From Longibacter salinarum (lineage in GTDB: Bacteria; Bacteroidota; Rhodothermia; Rhodothermales; Salinibacteraceae), in assembly GCF_002554795.1 (NCBI RefSeq), contig NZ_PDEQ01000009.1, positions 62,001 to 126,000 on the forward strand: a stretch of 64,000 nt of DNA. The letters run 5' to 3'. Under the pieces are notes generated by a model. That model worked only from the letters and a program-made list of their open reading frames with translations, ran no database searches and was not told the origin of the DNA. Position numbers and translations under genes: made by a program. Positions 61,701 through 64,000 of the stretch are shown in pieces; positions within the stretch are counted from its first letter, which is position 1, and every line of letters starts with the position of its first letter.

Positions 61701-64000
61701 GAACGATAGCGGACTTTGCCCCGGCTGCCGTGATCCCCAGTCGATGCACCCCACCTCCATCGCCATGTAGTTGTCCACGGCCAGCATGAACGGTCCCTGC
61801 GGACGACCGATGCTGAACGTGTCCCGCCCGGCCGTGAAGCCTTTGATGCCAAACTGCCCCTGCACTTTGCTCAAATCCAGGGAGGCATTCCCGTCCATCG
61901 TGACGTACGAATCCTGCGGATTTACGTGCAGCTTGGTGAGGGTCGCGGAGAAGAGTCCACCGTTCAAGCTCAACAGCCCGCTGCCGGACTCTGCCGTGAG
62001 ATTCCACCCCATGCTGAACTTACCCACGCCTTCCTCCTCAACGGTGAAGAAGCTGCCGCCATCATCGGAGGTGTTTCCGGCCGCGTTCCCCGTTGAGTCC
62101 GGATCCATCGTGTACTCGTCGTATTGCCCGCGGCTGAAGCGGAACCAGATCCCGCCGCCGTCTGCCAGCTTCCGCGGGTCGCCGAACATCATCGTCGTGT
62201 ACCAGCGACCGTCGGGGGCCGTCCGATCGGGCTCGTCCACGATGCGCGCGCTCCGGCGAGGCGATCCTCCCGTCCCTGAACTTCCGGCATTCTGCGTGGC
62301 CGTCGATCCGGTCCCGGACGACTTCTTGTTCCGGTAAACGTGAACCGCGAGCGCGGTGCTCACCCTGTAGTCGACGTTCTCGAAGTCGAGCTCGAGCCCG
62401 AGTCCCGTAACCTCGAGGACAGCCTTGTCGAACAGACTGACCTCCAGCGGGGAGTTGTTGATCGTCGGGTCGTAGGTCTGCTGGAAAAAGGCTTCGCGCG
62501 TCTCCTGGTCCGCATCGCGGTTGAACGCCTGCAGCTGCTCCATCCCTGAGGACGTCGTGCCGCCATCGAACACGCCGTAAAGGTCGACCTCGAAGCTGTT
62601 GTCCGTGAAGCTCGTCTGCACGATGCCCGTCATCTGCACGTGCGACGAGTCGGACCCCGCGGTGCCTGAGCTGGCCGCGGTGCGCCGCCCGATGGACTTT
62701 TTCTTACTGAGCGTTGGAATGTCTGCGACCACGCCGAGGCGAATGAAGGGTACCTGGTCGTCTTCCGTCTCACCGTCTTTGGACCCGATGCCGAGGTAGT
62801 CGATGCACACCTTGTCGCCCACCAGAGCGACCGGCCGGTAGCCGGCCAGCAGGTTGACCTCGCCCTCCCCGAAGCTCAGCCCACCGTCGGTATCCAAACG
62901 CATGTCTTCGAACAGCATCGCCTGCGTCTGGTCAGGATTGGCGGTAACTTGAGCGTTTGAACAGCTGTGCTCGGCATCGGCATACGCGTTTTGCAGGCTA
63001 CGATCGCGCACGGCCTGTGCCGGCTGAAAGGCGTCGCGTCCCGACTGGTCTTCCGGGAGATACGTCCACTCACCGGTGCCCGTCGGCTCCACCTTTGCGG
63101 TGTTCAGCATCATGTCGCCATCGAAGCGAACGGCCAGAGCCCCGCTCTTGCGCACCGAAATCCGCAGCGTCTCGCTATCGGGGCGGAGCACCAATAGGTT
63201 GCGCCGAATCTCGATCTGCTGCTGGGTCACCTGCTCCGGCTCTGCATACAGACTGTCGGACCCGAGGTGCAGGTTGTTGACCGCCACGTCGAGGCCAACG
63301 GAAATGCCGGGCACGGCCAGCGTGCCCTCCATTTCGAGGGCAAACGTGGAACCCGTCGTGACCGTCAGGCCACCGGCCACGTATTCGAACGTCCCCTTCT
63401 TTCCGATCGGGAGCGTACCGCCCGCCGCTTCGGCCTCGGGCGTCACCTCCCAGCTATTCCCCTGCCAGGACGCGCGGTAGTGGACGGTAGCAGCACACGC
63501 CTGCATGGTCGCGGACGCGGCATATCCACTGCCTCCCGTCTGCGATCGGTCCAGCGGACCGGGCGCCTGCTCGTAGGATTCGCCGTACGCACAGCCAGCG
63601 TCTGGATTCAACTCGACGCCTCCGAAGACGGGGCTCGCAATGTCTCCGTGGATGGTGAACTGCTGATTGGCGTAATTCATCGTCGCCCCGCGCGCCAGCA
63701 CCGTCACGGCCTCCGCGATGTCGTTCTCCGAATCATCGAAACGCACGGTATCGATCGGCGCCTCGGCGTTGTAGGCCGGGTCGTGGTGACCCGTCGGCTG
63801 CACGCCCATGAGCACGTCCCCGCCAGCAAACCCGCTTGATGCTACCGTCGCCCGAAAGGGAATGGAGAGGTCCGCCAGCGCCCCGTCCATACCCATATTG
63901 CCACGGACGATGAGGCCGTCCGCCTGGCTGTACGTCATCTCGTGAATGCGGAGCGGCGTACCGTCCACCGCGGCCGTATCCGCAAGACCCGTAGCGTTGA
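55743..64000 (-). CDS. giant surface protein, 5' end beyond window (operon gene 1)
   Basis: An open frame of at least 2,752 residues with no stop before the window edge at 64000, so the N-terminus is missing. A GTG at 63968 is not the true start, since the frame continues upstream. Visible residues ~1-1300 are beta-rich with Gly/Asp-rich turns. About 1300-1830 is helical, with a probable coiled coil (LREAAEETQATMEAVRKASR; TAIDRIETRASALEDLYDDI). About 1830-2741 is again beta-rich and ends in Fn3-like domains (VVGYQVALGSG; GRVYVTVRAINGRGQVSQYV). No sorting domain is seen at the C-terminus. It heads a five-gene operon with surface and outer-membrane proteins. Adhesin-like or secreted-scaffold roles are inferred. 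Confidence 0.75.
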   Translation of the reverse strand, partial: NATGLADTAAVDGTPLRIHEMTYSQADGLIVRGNMGMDGALADLSIPFRATVASSGFAGGDVLMGVQPTGHHDPAYNAEAPIDTVRFDDSENDIAEAVTVLARGATMNYANQQFTIHGDIASPVFGGVELNPDAGCAYGESYEQAPGPLDRSQTGGSGYAASATMQACAATVHYRASWQGNSWEVTPEAEAAGGTLPIGKKGTFEYVAGGLTVTTGSTFALEMEGTLAVPGISVGLDVAVNNLHLGSDSLYAEPEQVTQQQIEIRRNLLVLRPDSETLRISVRKSGALAVRFDGDMMLNTAKVEPTGTGEWTYLPEDQSGRDAFQPAQAVRDRSLQNAYADAEHSCSNAQVTANPDQTQAMLFEDMRLDTDGGLSFGEGEVNLLAGYRPVALVGDKVCIDYLGIGSKDGETEDDQVPFIRLGVVADIPTLSKKKSIGRRTAASSGTAGSDSSHVQMTGIVQTSFTDNSFEVDLYGVFDGGTTSSGMEQLQAFNRDADQETREAFFQQTYDPTINNSPLEVSLFDKAVLEVTGLGLELDFENVDYRVSTALAVHVYRNKKSSGTGSTATQNAGSSGTGGSPRRSARIVDEPDRTAPDGRWYTTMMFGDPRKLADGGGIWFRFSRGQYDEYTMDPDSTGNAAGNTSDDGGSFFTVEEEGVGKFSMGWNLTAESGSGLLSLNGGLFSATLTKLHVNPQDSYVTMDGNASLDLSKVQGQFGIKGFTAGRDTFSIGRPQGPFMLAVDNYMAMEVGCIDWGSRQPGQSPLSFKRPLEKRDESGVISLKDTTITNVENYFQFSACTDVGNNPGSTGGRALRLAVFSNKDPNTFVPTSSRYDQANNPGAPTTRDSTLFKGSLFSGSVRQIVFYEQTNGDTYFKLDRAELAMGGSGQVEASIRGSIEVQTQDSNVGIELSGLGQLGVGKDPTSASGFKKTYAFTAIGKFSNIDDELSMGFFLGYSGLTVPIVPGVVDLKGAGGGFFWNPDEDDVSQVYTNLRQMTGGQFKSQNPNGLPRSDNLKLAVMLYAQAGIGGSGGTYAAEAFTLVTVTDQFFTLDLAGVITSPDANLIDNEAGSAEEIGDAVGRDFTNMEKAPGAGVGRVKFGGYLTVLWQDHIRGLQGGVALYYAERAPGVGIIATGQGKIDVFFQEVALDDESGTLWKGAEENRPDAINYDFRWGIAGYLGYKLFPDNPSPSSPAFIKAEAGLIINDAGFLFGLDYTIDKDIAIVNLYAHAGIEFWYNAVRQEIGAFAEAEAEVRIVVLGHARLAVELGLVNDNGYMLFGSGSGTFAVFNFIDVHGPFWFSAKATGSGLAFDGGTGRNDRFRDLVAESQSDLREAAEETQATMEAVRKASRSLSSFTIDPDEAQEAGRILVEQEMGVRRDAAADMRANERQFDVHWSTAEQKRQTVANEIIEGTPITGDGETGRANALQTAIDRIETRASALEDLYDDINFELYEAEFLADSLEQSTNPVSCSASGSGSTAANIVERCAQEGFSIDSTAVQKQQEQFLSFQEAAALNSMRFVRISVDIIGILRDLDALLYGTDNSLDAFGDDFATAVERNGDLMIARRTAILGTWAWAEAGLQWLDEEASTLAHAPNWRSTYDGEQMFDFSRKVALLSANRAAFINDLNDGTYDGGSVTVGQDDCSLSGKERYTAFATSEWNSLQKTLNLNCPTASSNLTTSQWKEVMGTPYLSQYIFQQQIRTLAEKNARGLWVDMPSAALEAIRTDLTDTVFDERVTQPYTQTIREEINPLWSDYSRKVDQVYTRKSRITERLAGMFEAYGEWAEAQPDSVDLPIVGTKGAFTAERAFETRKNLLETLRAPEIKELDVTTTPLSAFNYEAFAESYKAFNYSGTRTGGTNWLGMDYSGVQSIKQRPVTRVELTWATEASVEFNTLFDSWLKIETTQQAASGSGTEATTLVGSVGQRTSFEIPVMRRNSNETGAVMDVTLGVRSRGGAQFRFNPRAFVVPLEEQDINGYNARFRRTRGESETDDLVGSRYFTFHAKAKMRGADAATWVTPAGAVVPFRLSPTSRSSSAKAGSSPFAVSVRPSKTDSWTRIPARHLTDGGPIHVTLDRDLVESRFEIRVESPLGTVATKEFNGVLTAAYAVPDSEYNDGYLSIKEAGYTPTIGMGPPTMEFRMRQQERKRRREESLSGELHVSDDLNLSESTELHADFVEGTAPSQINWVTVDSSGAVRVPATFQAHTTIGNKADSLVFEYRIEEDEASSGNVSSDWQPISGAIASYERTGRSSIVHTVTFTEEKPLLLDGMGPGSVFRVTVRARDAFNNLSKEYTLPGTFRVDEGPPTLSTEFKHLPRPVSDQRAGAIAIRNQAVAARPEARTAEQKQSARPLTAYRRLVAQEKENSVGIGDGYQIVYATEKDVDIVLSDASLITNQISVPKPTSKAGINWDYESSFNPWAYTGSKRDVKVNLRDGTGRADYYRVHSNVGTWEPYYIHFVVEDRLGRRVSETYGPFEASDPTRPQTPAAVTSSMAPTLWLTRPSADPETGVVGYQVALGSGAGKTDLRDWPSGDAPDLTDPDLPSTGSRAAGYDLSPAIDTLDYSGRVYVTVRAINGRGQVSQYVSAGSVPPARDESVPERPLVSVEGVDSVSVRAEIANVYDRESGIDTVRYRVVDGMNASDWTSLPIPQGAGNDANGFLASLDAIPMIIPRGSLGAPPWSIEVQVINGQGLRTERLVRSSLDPACMQRLREQVRVSMAGASDEAITAAIDAEKDQCLRWESLPRGSQLSMR

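Overview
The window looks like chromosomal DNA of a GC-rich, probably halophilic member of the Rhodothermota/Bacteroidota side (Salinibacter-like Rhodothermales). The inference rests on acidic proteins, Bacteroidota-style C-terminal sorting domains (PNP...YDLLGR...G.Y) on two large secreted proteins, many lipoproteins, and large surface beta-proteins. No rRNA or marker gene is present, so the species is not identified.

Layout. (1) 1-4669: a one-direction cluster with a ParA-type ATPase, two roadblock/LC7-like proteins, a Ras-like GTPase, a protoglobin and two unknowns. It looks like a haem-sensing, conservon/MglAB-like polarity or signalling module. (2) 4791-4864: a tRNA-Ile2(CAU) gene whose last 44 bases are repeated exactly at 23992-24035. 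These repeats bracket a ~19 kb integrated island. (3) The island carries a nuclease-TPR protein, two tyrosine recombinases, an HUH replication initiator followed by a phage-spike-like protein, a PolB-type 3'-5' exonuclease, two excisionase-like HTH proteins and several lipoproteins. At its right end is a tandem array of four + strand gene cassettes separated by integron attC-like sites without a recognisable integron integrase (a CALIN). The cassettes encode a 78-aa unknown, an AbiU2/HEPN-like protein, a DUF3825 protein and an EVE/PUA-like protein. (4) 24036-27000: a scar zone with an HNH-nuclease remnant, an intact methyltransferase, a lipoprotein, a deleted copy of the island's second recombinase and a Fic N-terminal remnant.

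(5) 27207-32075: a multi-TM protein and an FG-GAP secreted protein. (6) 32223-38582, all minus strand: L,D-transpeptidase, DoxX, secreted DsrE, DsbD-like protein and two TlpA-like thioredoxins, an envelope thiol-redox cluster. (7) A GAF/multi-PAS histidine kinase diverges from a PQQ-type sugar dehydrogenase lipoprotein. (8) An unknown periplasmic protein and a fasciclin-CHRD-CHRD-cupredoxin lipoprotein follow. (9) 47236 to the window edge: a tightly packed five-gene minus-strand operon, starting with a giant surface protein (more than 2,750 aa, N-terminus outside the window), then an Fn3 protein, an outer-membrane-barrel-like protein, a secreted protein and a cadherin-like/HAF-repeat protein with a sorting domain.

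The most notable system is the CALIN nested in the tRNA-Ile2 island, with defence-like cargo and consistent attC geometry. Next are the Rep/spike module with its repeated palindromes, the globin/GTPase/roadblock cluster and the giant-protein operon. All domain names come from reading motifs by eye; no database search was run.
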